The notes under the pieces: model-generated
Told to the model about the DNA's origin: nothing
What the model saw: the letters and a program-made list of their open reading frames with translations, nothing else
Database searches by the model: none
Assembly: GCF_012913485.1 (NCBI RefSeq)
Contig: NZ_CP051774.1
Span: forward strand, 3,782,001-3,846,000
Length of the DNA: 64,000 nt
Origin: Luteolibacter luteus
GTDB taxonomy: Bacteria; Verrucomicrobiota; Verrucomicrobiia; Verrucomicrobiales; Akkermansiaceae
Direction: 5' to 3'
Program-made: the position numbers and the translations under genes
Shown: positions 29,790-37,551 of the stretch, piece by piece
Layout: the number at the start of each line of letters is the position of its first letter
How positions within the stretch are numbered: the first letter of the stretch is position 1

Positions 29790-30658
29790 CCGAGCTGCCG
29801 TGCTGCTTGTAGCGTGTTCTTGATCAGCAGCGCGATAGTCATCGGACCCACGCCGCCAGGAACCGGCGTGATCGCCGAGCACTTGGGCGCGACTTCGTCG
29901 TAAGCGACATCGCCCACGAGACGATAGCCCTTCTTCGTGGATGGATCGTCGATGCGGTTGATACCGACGTCGATCACCACAGCACCTTCCTTCATCCAAT
30001 CCGCCTTCACCATTTCGGGGCGGCCGACGGCGGCCACGATGATATCGGCGCGGCGGCAGATGGCGGGCAGGTCCTTACTGCGGGAGTGGGCGACGGTGAC
30101 GGTGGCATCGGAGCCCTTTGCCATCAGCAGTAGCGCCATGGGCTTGCCAACGATCATGCTGCGGCCGATCACCACGGCTTCCGCGCCCGCGGTCTTCACC
30201 CCGGCGGCGGCGAGCAAACGCATGCAGCCGGCGGGGGTGCAGGGGACAAAACCGGTCGGATCTTCCAGCGCCAGCTTTGCGACGTTCTCGGGATGGAAGC
30301 CATCCACGTCTTTGCGCGGATCGATCGCACGGACCACGGCTTCTTCATCGATGTGCTTTGGCGGCGGGCTCTGCACCAAAATGCCATGGATTGCCGGATC
30401 CGCATTCAGGCGCTGGACCACCGCGATCAGTTCCTCCTGGGTTGTCTCAGCGGGCAGCACGATTTTCTCCGAGTGAAGGCCCAGGTCCGCGCAGGTGCGG
30501 ACCTTTGAGCCGACATAGACATGAGATGCCGGATCATCGCCGACGAGCACCACGGCGAGACCGGGCACAGTGCCCTTTGCCTTCAGTTCGGCCACCTCGG
30601 CGCGGCATTCTTCGAGCACGGAGGCGGCGACCGCCTTGCCATCAATTACGGAAGTCAT
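29786..30658 (-). CDS. folD: Bifunctional methylene-THF dehydrogenase / methenyl-THF cyclohydrolase
   Basis: A 290-residue cytosolic enzyme of one-carbon metabolism. It oxidises 5,10-methylene-THF with NADP and hydrolyses the product to 10-formyl-THF. Signatures are [15 protein letters not shown] (catalytic Tyr/Lys), [53 protein letters not shown] and [21 protein letters not shown] 30658 ([13 protein letters not shown]) is the family start. It overlaps the acyltransferase stop by four bases upstream and the lipoprotein gene downstream. Confidence 0.95.
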   Translation of the reverse strand: MTSVIDGKAVAASVLEECRAEVAELKAKGTVPGLAVVLVGDDPASHVYVGSKVRTCADLGLHSEKIVLPAETTQEELIAVVQRLNADPAIHGILVQSPPPKHIDEEAVVRAIDPRKDVDGFHPENVAKLALEDPTGFVPCTPAGCMRLLAAAGVKTAGAEAVVIGRSMIVGKPMALLLMAKGSDATVTVAHSRSKDLPAICRRADIIVAAVGRPEMVKADWMKEGAVVIDVGINRIDDPSTKKGYRLVGDVAYDEVAPKCSAITPVPGGVGPMTIALLIKNTLQAARQLG

Positions 30659-31341
30659 CGTAGATCGTGGGAAATGGTTTCTCCGGTGCCGCGCAGCATC
30701 AGTTCCTCGATGCGGCGGCGCCACGTTTCGAAGTCATCTTCGGAAAGCCCCCGCGGGACGGCAAGCGCCTCGTCGAAAATGACGCGCACCTTGCTACAGG
30801 GCTTCGGAATCGCAAAACGGTCCCAGGTTTTCAACTCCCAGCACGCAGGATACTCCACGTGGATCGGGATGATCGGTGCACCACTGGCCTCCGCCAGCTT
30901 CACCAGCCCGGGCTGGATCACGTGGCGCGGACCCCGCGGCCCGTCCGGGGTGATACACACGTCGGTGCCCTCGCGCAGGGTCTTCAGCATGCTGACCAGA
31001 GCCGCGACTCCACGTCGTGAGGAGGACCCTCGCACCGACCCGATGCCGAAAACCCCGACCGCTCTTGCGAGCGCTGCCCCGTCATGGCTGGCGCTGGTGA
31101 GGACCACCGCCTTGCGGTGCTTGCCACAGGCCTTTTTCCACGCGGCGGGGACGGTGAAAATGCGGTTGTGCCAGAGGCAGTAGATCACCGGCCCGGAAAT
31201 CCCCCCGGGCCGGGTAAGCCCGCACCGGTCCACGATCTCGAAGCGCAGAGTGGCGCAATAGGCCTGCATGATGCGCCCCGCCAGCTTGCCCAAGAAAGTG
31301 GACTTTCCGCTCTCGCGGATCTCGCTGCTCTTCCGGGCCAT
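30655..31341 (-). CDS. DUF374-family lysophospholipid acyltransferase-like protein
   Basis: A 228-residue protein of the DUF374/LPLAT-like family. The LWHNR block contains the conserved His. [13 protein letters not shown], a [11 protein letters not shown] segment, and ITPDGPRGP with [17 protein letters not shown] are characteristic. The N-terminal region is weakly hydrophobic, so it is probably a membrane-associated acyltransferase acting on lipid or lipid A-like precursors. Its ATG shares one base with the stop of the upstream FGGY gene, and its stop overlaps folD by four bases. Confidence 0.82.
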   Translation of the reverse strand: MARKSSEIRESGKSTFLGKLAGRIMQAYCATLRFEIVDRCGLTRPGGISGPVIYCLWHNRIFTVPAAWKKACGKHRKAVVLTSASHDGAALARAVGVFGIGSVRGSSSRRGVAALVSMLKTLREGTDVCITPDGPRGPRHVIQPGLVKLAEASGAPIIPIHVEYPACWELKTWDRFAIPKPCSKVRVIFDEALAVPRGLSEDDFETWRRRIEELMLRGTGETISHDLR

Positions 31342-32834
31342 TACAGGAAACCTCCCGTGTGGAGGGTCTCGACCAAATATTGCTGCCGGGCCAGTAGCTC
31401 CTCGTAAAACTCATGCCGCACCGGATCGGGATCTCGGCGGGTGGAATCGTCCACCGTGACGATGTAGCCCGCGATTTCGTCGAAGCCGAGTGATTCGCCG
31501 TTGAGCCGGAAATACACCACCGCTGCCTGCATGGCTGCGCCCAGCAGCGGGCCACCCGTGCCGGCCACCGCGACTACCGGCACCCCGAAGACATCGGCGA
31601 GCAGTTGCTGGAAAGCCGGACCAGCATCCCGCGCCACGCGGACGCCTGCAGGCTCGAAGCCAAGATCCCGCAGGCGGCTGAAGCCATAGCCGAAGCCAAG
31701 TGCAAGGCCCTCTGCGGAGGCACGGGCCAGATTGCCCGGCGTGAAATTGTCGAGAGTGATCCCGTGCAGGACCCCGGTGGCATCCGGCAGGCGAGGGGTC
31801 GTTTCTCCCCGCAGATAGGGGAGGAAGAGCAAGCCGTTGGCCCCGGCGCTGGTGTTTGCGAGCGCCTGCTCGAATTGTGCTCCAGACCAACCATAGTGCC
31901 GCCGGACCAATTCGAGAGCCGCCACCGCATTCGACATGCCGAGGCGGGTCAGCCAGCGCCCGGAAGCATCGCATAGCGTGGCTGCCTCCCCTCGGAAATC
32001 GACAACGGGGCGATCCGAAATCGCGGCCAGCGAGCCGTCGGCCGAAAGATCCGCCACCACCGAGCCATCGCCCGCAGCTCCTACCGCCAAAGCGGCGAGG
32101 GCAGCGGCTCCCGAACCGGGTGCCACGATCACGCTTTCCGGCAGACCCCATGCCTGACAGAGCGCCGGCCGGAGTTGACCGCGCGGCTGCAGCGGGGAAA
32201 TCCCCGGCGGCATCATGTCATAAAGCCTACCATCGACGAATTCCAGAAGCTCCGCACTCCAGCGGCGCTGTGGCACGTCGAAAAGCCCCGTGGTCGCGGC
32301 AGAACCAGCCTCGATGCCGGATTCTCCAGTCAGCCAGTAGCCGATGAAATCTTGCGGCGTCATCAAACGCGCCGCGCGTTGAAAATGATAAGGTTCGTGC
32401 TGCTTCAGCCACAGTGCCTGTGCTGCCAGCGAGCCCGGTTCGACCGGGTTGCCCGCCAGTTCGATCAGGCCCGGGGCTCCGCCGAAGGCACGGGCGAATT
32501 CGTCCGCCTGACGCTGGGCCGAGCGATCGATACCCAGTTTCGCGGGACGGACGATGCGGTTTCCTTCGTCGAGGACCACCATGCCGCCGCTGGGAGCGGT
32601 CACTCCGATGCCGGAAACCCCGCCACGTCCATCGCCTAGAGCTTCCAAGCACTGGCGCATCGCCAAGTCCGCGGCACCGATCCACGAGGCGGGATCCTGC
32701 TCCCGATACCCGTCGGGCAGCCCTTCGACCCACGCATGGGCGGCCACTGACTCGGCCGCGACGGTGGCGGCTTCGAGATCCAGCGCCACCACGCGGGTTG
32801 CAGCGTGGCCGATTTCGATTCCCAGAAAATACAT
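31341..32834 (-). CDS. FGGY-family (xylulokinase-like) protein lacking catalytic residues
   Basis: This 497-residue protein aligns by eye along the full length of E. coli XylB (for example YREQDPASW, VLDEGNRIVRPAKL, PQDFIGYWLTGE, FLPYLRGETTPRLPDATGVLHGI). Key sites differ. The first phosphate motif DLGT is EIGH (7-10), and QMHG is PSGG (81-84). The catalytic-base motif GGGDN is GSGAA, with Ala243 where XylB has Asp233. LGTSG is replaced by LSADGS, and the late GGGA nucleotide motif by VARD. It is the first gene of a four-gene overlapping cluster. It is probably a non-catalytic sugar or nucleotide binder, or has a changed reaction. Confidence 0.75.
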   Translation of the reverse strand: MYFLGIEIGHAATRVVALDLEAATVAAESVAAHAWVEGLPDGYREQDPASWIGAADLAMRQCLEALGDGRGGVSGIGVTAPSGGMVVLDEGNRIVRPAKLGIDRSAQRQADEFARAFGGAPGLIELAGNPVEPGSLAAQALWLKQHEPYHFQRAARLMTPQDFIGYWLTGESGIEAGSAATTGLFDVPQRRWSAELLEFVDGRLYDMMPPGISPLQPRGQLRPALCQAWGLPESVIVAPGSGAAALAALAVGAAGDGSVVADLSADGSLAAISDRPVVDFRGEAATLCDASGRWLTRLGMSNAVAALELVRRHYGWSGAQFEQALANTSAGANGLLFLPYLRGETTPRLPDATGVLHGITLDNFTPGNLARASAEGLALGFGYGFSRLRDLGFEPAGVRVARDAGPAFQQLLADVFGVPVVAVAGTGGPLLGAAMQAAVVYFRLNGESLGFDEIAGYIVTVDDSTRRDPDPVRHEFYEELLARQQYLVETLHTGGFL

Positions 32835-33011
32835 GCAGGGGAGCGGCCAGGCTTTATCCGCTAAGCCCCGCCGTGGTGCCCTAGACTTTTCCGGCTAACG
32901 GCTTCTTGGCAAGAACGGGAAATCAGGAATGACGAATTCCGGACGTCCCCCGCCCGGCTAACGGGAAATGCTTGCTCTTGAATCCGCGCTTTCCTGCCGC
33001 ATCGTCGGCGC

Positions 33012-33473
33012 GTGAGCGATTTCGAACAGAAAGTCCGCGAGGCCTTGGCCTCCCCCCAGAATCAAGGAGAGATCGCCGATGCCGACGCCGTCGGAACGGT
33101 GGGTTCGCCGGACTGCGGGGACATGCTGCGGATGTGGCTGAAGTTCACCGAAAAGGACGGCAAGCGGGTGATCGACCGCGCCTCCTTCCAATCCTTCGGC
33201 TGCCAGACCGCGATCGCCGTCGCCTCCATGGCCACCGAGCTGCTCAAGGGAAAGACCGCCGAGGAAGCGCGCGAGCTCTCCGCAAATGAACTCACCGGCG
33301 ACCTTGGCCCTCTCCCGCCCATGAAAATCCACTGCGGCCAGTTGGTCGAAGGTGCTCTGAAGAATGCGCTTGATCAAACCCCGGCCGCTACCTCGGCGAC
33401 CCCGGTGGGAACCACTCTTTCCGAGACCATGAAGCAGCCCGCCGGAAAGATCCGCATCGTGCCGGTGGATTGA
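33012..33473 (+). CDS. NifU/IscU-like Fe-S cluster scaffold protein
   Basis: 153 residues from GTG 33012. The three cluster-binding cysteines of IscU/NifU-N are present: Cys35 in SPDCGDM, Cys64 in GCQTA and Cys108 in IHCGQLVEGAL. Asp37 lies beside the first, as in IscU. The fold region (FTEKDGKRVIDRASFQSFGC) is typical. The C-terminus is longer and Thr/Pro-rich compared with IscU. It should assemble 2Fe-2S or 4Fe-4S clusters for transfer. No cysteine desulfurase is adjacent; an A-type carrier is 7 kb away. A tiny gene follows 3 bases after the stop. Confidence 0.85.
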   Translation: MSDFEQKVREALASPQNQGEIADADAVGTVGSPDCGDMLRMWLKFTEKDGKRVIDRASFQSFGCQTAIAVASMATELLKGKTAEEARELSANELTGDLGPLPPMKIHCGQLVEGALKNALDQTPAATSATPVGTTLSETMKQPAGKIRIVPVD

Positions 33474-33476
33474 CGT

Positions 33477-33620
33477 GTGTTGAAGCAGGAACTCATTCGC
33501 ACGCTGAGGGAGATTGCCGCGAAGTGCGGTTCGGCTTCCGTGCTTCATAAGAAAAGTTCCTGCTGCACCCGGATCGAAGGGGGTGGAGATCGCTTCTGGA
33601 TCCAGCTCCATGAGTTGTGA
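33477..33620 (+). CDS. 47-residue unknown protein between nifU-like and GNAT genes
   Basis: A short frame from GTG 33477 (or TTG 33480) to TGA 33618-33620. The product is mixed: a Lys/Arg-rich amphipathic helix (LKQELIRTLREIAAKCG), then KKSSCCTRIEGGGDRFWIQL. It starts 3 bases after the NifU-like stop and overlaps the GNAT start by four bases (GTGA, 33617-33620). That arrangement, and a coding-like third-base pattern, argue it is real and translationally coupled. Three cysteines, two adjacent, suggest metal or redox chemistry. No family recognised. Confidence 0.55.
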   Translation: MLKQELIRTLREIAAKCGSASVLHKKSSCCTRIEGGGDRFWIQLHEL

Positions 33621-34030
33621 GAATCCGGCGCGCGCATCCGAAGGATCTCAGGGCAATCAAGGAGATCGACCCTATGGCCAAACGCCGCGGGCACCTTCTC
33701 AAGCAGGCACTTCAGGAGAGAGGCCTATTCGTGTTGGTGGAAAAGGAGCGGCTGCTGGCATTTGCCATTCTCAGGCGTGGCTTTTTCGAACGTTTTTTCC
33801 TCGAGCTGCTGTTGGTCCATCCCGATCACCGGCGTGAAGGCTGGGGTACTCGATTGATCGAAAGGATGGAGAAACTCGCCGAAGCGAAAGGCGAACTCTG
33901 GACCTCCACCAACCAATCCAACCGGACCATGAAGCGTCTGCTTCACGCTCGAGGCTATCGTCAGGCTGGAAAAATAATCGGTCTCGATGAAGGAGATCCG
34001 GAGCTCTTCTTCGTCAAGGCGCTTCGCTAG
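33617..34030 (+). CDS. GNAT-family N-acetyltransferase
   Basis: 137 residues from GTG 33617, which overlaps the upstream mini-gene. It has the GNAT layout: the N-terminal IRRAHPKDLRAIKEID, the core strand ELLLVHPDHRREGWGTRLIERME with the acetyl-CoA pyrophosphate loop (RREGWGTRL), and the C-terminal NRTMKRLLHARGYRQAG. The loop RREGWGT fits the RxxGxG/A consensus. It resembles single-domain protein or small-molecule acetyltransferases. The substrate is unknown. Confidence 0.82.
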   Translation: MRIRRAHPKDLRAIKEIDPMAKRRGHLLKQALQERGLFVLVEKERLLAFAILRRGFFERFFLELLLVHPDHRREGWGTRLIERMEKLAEAKGELWTSTNQSNRTMKRLLHARGYRQAGKIIGLDEGDPELFFVKALR

Positions 34031-34113
34031 TCCGCTTGTTCAAGAAGTTGGTCTCCTCGGGCCCGTCGTTTTCCGGGCATGACAGGGGAGGGCTCTTCAT
34101 CTAGCCAATCGCC

Positions 34114-34779
34114 ATGGGCATCATCCAGGATATCTTCACTTATCCCTTCCGGGGTTCGGGAAAGTACATGCTGCTGATCGGCGCGATCCTTTCCGCTCTT
34201 TCGGAGTGGGTTCAATTTGCGCCCATGTTCGGAGTCATCGCTTCGCTGATTCTTGGTGCCTATCTTATCGCAACCTACTTCGAGATCATTGAAACCACCG
34301 CGACAGGAAGCAACGAAGCCCCGATGTTTCCGAACGTGTCGAACGTCTGGGAAGATCTTGTCTGGCCGATGCTCAAATCGGTCATCGTGTTCTTCGCCTC
34401 CTTCGCGCCTGTTCTGATTTACACCTACGGCGTGGATGAGGCCCACCAGCAGAAGGGCCTGGTGTTTGCGTTGCTCGGATTTGGCGCCATCTACTTTCCC
34501 ATGGCGATGATGGCGGTGGTGGTGCTTGGCTATCTGGGGGCCATTAGCCCTCACATCGTCTTTCCGGCTATTATCCGTGCCGGAGGCCTTTACTGGCTGG
34601 CGGTGTTTTTGTTCGCGCTTCTCTTCATGTTCGAGATGTTCCTCGGCGGATTGGTGGCCGGAATTCCGATTGCAGGCACCCTGATCATGGCGGCGGTCGG
34701 CATCATCGTGATGATGCTGAACGGCCGGATCCTCGGAATCATTTACCGGGAGAGACGCGAAGAGATGGGCTGGATCTGA
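34114..34779 (+). CDS. Multi-pass membrane protein, DUF4013-like
   Basis: 221 residues with about five or six hydrophobic segments: MLLIGAILSALSEWV, VIASLILGAYLIA, SVIVFFASFAPVLIYTY, FGAIYFPMAMMAVVVLGY, LYWLAVFLFALLFMFEMF and IPIAGTLIMAAVGIIVMML. The start motif (QDIFTYPFRGSGKYMLLIG) resembles the DYRRAFSYPFRDPN-type start of DUF4013 membrane proteins. It is a single gene with a Lys/Arg/Glu-rich cytoplasmic end. Function unknown. Confidence 0.65.
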   Translation: MGIIQDIFTYPFRGSGKYMLLIGAILSALSEWVQFAPMFGVIASLILGAYLIATYFEIIETTATGSNEAPMFPNVSNVWEDLVWPMLKSVIVFFASFAPVLIYTYGVDEAHQQKGLVFALLGFGAIYFPMAMMAVVVLGYLGAISPHIVFPAIIRAGGLYWLAVFLFALLFMFEMFLGGLVAGIPIAGTLIMAAVGIIVMMLNGRILGIIYRERREEMGWI

Positions 34780-34788
34780 ACGCTGCGA

Positions 34789-34932
34789 ATGAGCAACGAT
34801 TTCGAGCAACTCTGGCGTACTGTTCTTGGTGGTCGTCGGCACGGGAAATACTTCGTTCACGGGCCGGATCACTGGCGGCGCGTGGAGCGGCACGGCCTTC
34901 TCGAAGCCGCAAATTTGGAGGGCTATCGTTGA
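34789..34932 (+). pseudogene. Truncated HD-domain-like protein, N-terminal fragment
   Basis: An ATG at 34789, 9 bases after the preceding gene, opens a 47-codon frame whose product contains FVHGPDHWRRVERHGLLEAA. This looks like the opening HGPxHWxRVxxNGL motif of HD-type phosphohydrolases, which normally continue for 100 or more residues with FALFHDSRR-type HD ligands. Here the frame stops at 34930-34932, and no continuation was seen in other frames up to 35185. I read it as the remnant of a lost gene; the family call is from memory of the motif. Confidence 0.45.
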
Positions 34933-35185
34933 GAGCCCCGGTCGTCCTCTGGATGGATGCCCAAAGAGAGATCCGAGTGCCGACAAGGCCAGAAAGGAGA
35001 GCCCCTTTCTAGGAGGTTAGCGGCTACGTGGCCTTTTCAGAGCGACCACTGCCGGTGAATAGGCGACTTTTCACTTCCTGACCAAACGGGTGCACCGGCC
35101 GCCGGGATGGATCGTTTCTTTCTGGCCCTCGCAGGATCAGGTCGCTTTCCTCCGTAGGCATCAGAATTCACCCTGCCTGCGCACC

Positions 35186-36958
35186 GTGCTCGAACTCCAG
35201 GACGTAAGTTTCACCATTCAGAAGGACGGCGAGTCCGTGAACCTCGTCGATCAGGTCAATATCAAGGTCCCGCGCGGGCACTTCATGGCGATCGTCGGGC
35301 CATCGGGCTGCGGTAAGACCACCCTGCTGAAGGTCATCGCCGGCCTGAATCCCGAGTCCGCGGGCGGCCTCTTCTGGGAAGGCCGGAACCTCTCGATCGA
35401 AGGGGATCTCGATGCCTCGGATATCGGCTACGTACCCCAGTTCTCCATCGCCTATGATCCCCTCACGGTGGACGAGTCCGTCGAAGCGGCGACCCGTCTC
35501 CGCGTGAAGGTCCGCAATATGGAAGATCTGGATCAACGGATCGACCGGGTGCTGGAAGAGACCGGCCTCGCTGCCATCGCGGATCGTCAGGTCAAGGTGC
35601 TGTCCGGTGGCCAAAAGCGCCGCCTCGGCCTCGCGATGGAACTCGTGTCCGATCCCAAGCTTCTTCTTTGCGACGAAGTGACCAGCGGTCTCGACCCGCG
35701 CTCGGAACGCGAGATTGTCCGCCTGCTCCACGATCTTTCGCGGAAGGAAGGCCGCATCGTGCTCTCCGTCACTCACTCGCTGGCCCATCTCGAGCTCTAC
35801 GACTCCATCCTGGTCCTCCATGAAGGTCGCGTGGCCTTCCATGGTCCGCCCGATCAAGTCACCCACTACTTCTCCGTACATGATACGGAGGAGATCTACC
35901 CGAAGCTCGCCACCCAGACTTCCGAGCGCTGGCAGAGCTCATGGATGAAGCACCGGGAACCCTACTACACCAAGCTGGAGCGGAACCGCCAGCGCCTGGT
36001 GGACGCGGGTAGCCTGGAAATGCCGCGTCAGGAGGAAGCCCCCGATCCCTCGGCGACCACCCCGCTCGGGACCAAGCCGCAGCCCGAGAAAGTTCGCACG
36101 CCGGGCTTCTTTACCCAATTCACCACCCTGCTTTCCCGCCGCTGGAGGATCTTCTTCCGGGACCGTGGGCAGGTCTTCCTGCAGCTCGCGATCCTGATCT
36201 GCTTTCCCCTGCTCGTGACGCTTTTCTCGGAAGATGCGAAAGGCCAGATCGCGAATCTTTCCGATACCCGCCAGACGGATATCAAGGAAATGATCAGCGA
36301 GGAGGCCATGGTGAAAAAGGGGCAGGTCCAGGTGGGCTCCGCCGTCTCCGGCATCATCATGTTCCAAGTCATCTTGCTCTGCCTGATGGCCTCGAACAAT
36401 TCCGCCCGCGAGATCGCCGCCGAGCGCCCGATCTTCGAGAAAGAGAAGTTCGGCGGCCTACGGCCCACGGCCTACTTGGCCAGCAAGGTGACCTTCCTCG
36501 CCTGTCTTGTGCTCGCCCAGTCGCTCTGGATGGCGGTCTTCGTGAATATGTTCGCGCCCTTCCGCGGCGGGACCGGAGGCTTTGAGAGCCACATCATCTT
36601 CCTCCTGCTGGTAAATGGCGGGATGACGGCGATCTGCCTCGGGATCTCCTCCCTGATGCGCACGGCCGAGCAGGCTTCCTTGCTTTCGATTTATCTGGTC
36701 GGCTTCCAATTGCCCCTTTCCGGTGCCGTTCTTGCTCTTCCCGGTGCCGTCGAGAGCTTCACCCGGCCTTTCATCTCCGCTTACTGGGCTTGGTCCGGTA
36801 GCGTGAAGGCGCTCGAACCGAAAGTGCAGGATGCCGTTCAGACGGTGATCAGCACCTCCCTCTCCGAGAAACAGGTCTGCATGTACATCCTCGCCTTCCA
36901 CATCGGGGCTGGCCTCATCGCCGCTTGGATTGGAACCCGCCGCCACCAGTGGGATTGA
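35186..36958 (+). CDS. ABCG-type ABC transporter (ATPase fused to permease)
   Basis: About 590 residues from GTG 35186 (MLELQDVSFTI); the frame stays open to GTG 35090, but that extension has no homology. An N-terminal ATPase has Walker A GPSGCGKT, signature LSGGQ in LSGGQKRRLGLAMEL, and Walker B LLLCDEVTSGLDP. An ABC-2 membrane domain of six helices follows, with the coupling segment ARE.AAERPIFEKEKFGGLRP. ATPase-first half-transporters of this type dimerise and usually export lipids or hydrophobic compounds. It is monocistronic; the substrate is unknown. In bacteria this ABCG-like arrangement is less common than separate subunits. Confidence 0.85.
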   Translation: MLELQDVSFTIQKDGESVNLVDQVNIKVPRGHFMAIVGPSGCGKTTLLKVIAGLNPESAGGLFWEGRNLSIEGDLDASDIGYVPQFSIAYDPLTVDESVEAATRLRVKVRNMEDLDQRIDRVLEETGLAAIADRQVKVLSGGQKRRLGLAMELVSDPKLLLCDEVTSGLDPRSEREIVRLLHDLSRKEGRIVLSVTHSLAHLELYDSILVLHEGRVAFHGPPDQVTHYFSVHDTEEIYPKLATQTSERWQSSWMKHREPYYTKLERNRQRLVDAGSLEMPRQEEAPDPSATTPLGTKPQPEKVRTPGFFTQFTTLLSRRWRIFFRDRGQVFLQLAILICFPLLVTLFSEDAKGQIANLSDTRQTDIKEMISEEAMVKKGQVQVGSAVSGIIMFQVILLCLMASNNSAREIAAERPIFEKEKFGGLRPTAYLASKVTFLACLVLAQSLWMAVFVNMFAPFRGGTGGFESHIIFLLLVNGGMTAICLGISSLMRTAEQASLLSIYLVGFQLPLSGAVLALPGAVESFTRPFISAYWAWSGSVKALEPKVQDAVQTVISTSLSEKQVCMYILAFHIGAGLIAAWIGTRRHQWD

Positions 36959-37134
36959 GCGGGAAATGCCTATCTGCAGGAGTTTTTCTTTCCTGTTTGA
37001 ATCATCTGCCGGGAAAACGCGTCTTCCCTTTGGCTCCCGGCCTTAGAAAAGGCGTGAATCCCCCTGAAATTCGTGGAAACTTGCACTCGCAGGTCACGTT
37101 AAAGCCCTGCTCCGCCCTAACTCTCGAAATACCC

Positions 37135-37542
37135 ATGGCTCGTCGCGCCAGTTCAGGAATCAGCCCCGGTCTTCTCATCGGAATCGCCGTCTTCGTTGCC
37201 GCTGCCTTCTTCGGAGGGAAAGCTCTCTTGGGAAAAAAGGCGGACACCTTCTCCGATGCTTCCAAGCTCAGCATGGAGGACATGCTTGAGAACGGGAATT
37301 CACTGCGCGGGAACGAGTATGTCATCGAAGGCGTGGTGGACGAGAAGCTCCGCTGGATTCCGGATCGCGGCCAAGTGGTCAGCTTGAAGGTGAAGGGCTC
37401 CGGAGGTGCCGATGAATACGTCGGTGTCGAAATCCCGCCGGAGTTCTCGAAGGTGAACGTCGAGCGCGAGCAGCGCTACTCCATCAAGGTCAAATTCCGC
37501 CAGGGAGGCATTCCCGTGGCCACCGGTATCAACCGTCTCTGA
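37135..37542 (+). CDS. Membrane-anchored small beta-barrel (OB-like) protein
   Basis: 135 residues from ATG 37135. One TM helix (PGLLIGIAVFVAAAFFGG, about 11-28) is followed by a periplasmic domain with alternating strands (YVIEGVVDEKLRWIPDRGQVVSLKV, DEYVGVEIPPEF, RYSIKVKFRQGGIPVATGI) that resembles an OB fold. It lies 9 bases before a secreted protein gene and is probably in one operon with it. No family recognised. The longer open frame upstream overlaps the ABCG gene and is not used. Confidence 0.6.
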   Translation: MARRASSGISPGLLIGIAVFVAAAFFGGKALLGKKADTFSDASKLSMEDMLENGNSLRGNEYVIEGVVDEKLRWIPDRGQVVSLKVKGSGGADEYVGVEIPPEFSKVNVEREQRYSIKVKFRQGGIPVATGINRL

Positions 37543-37551
37543 GTCACTGCC

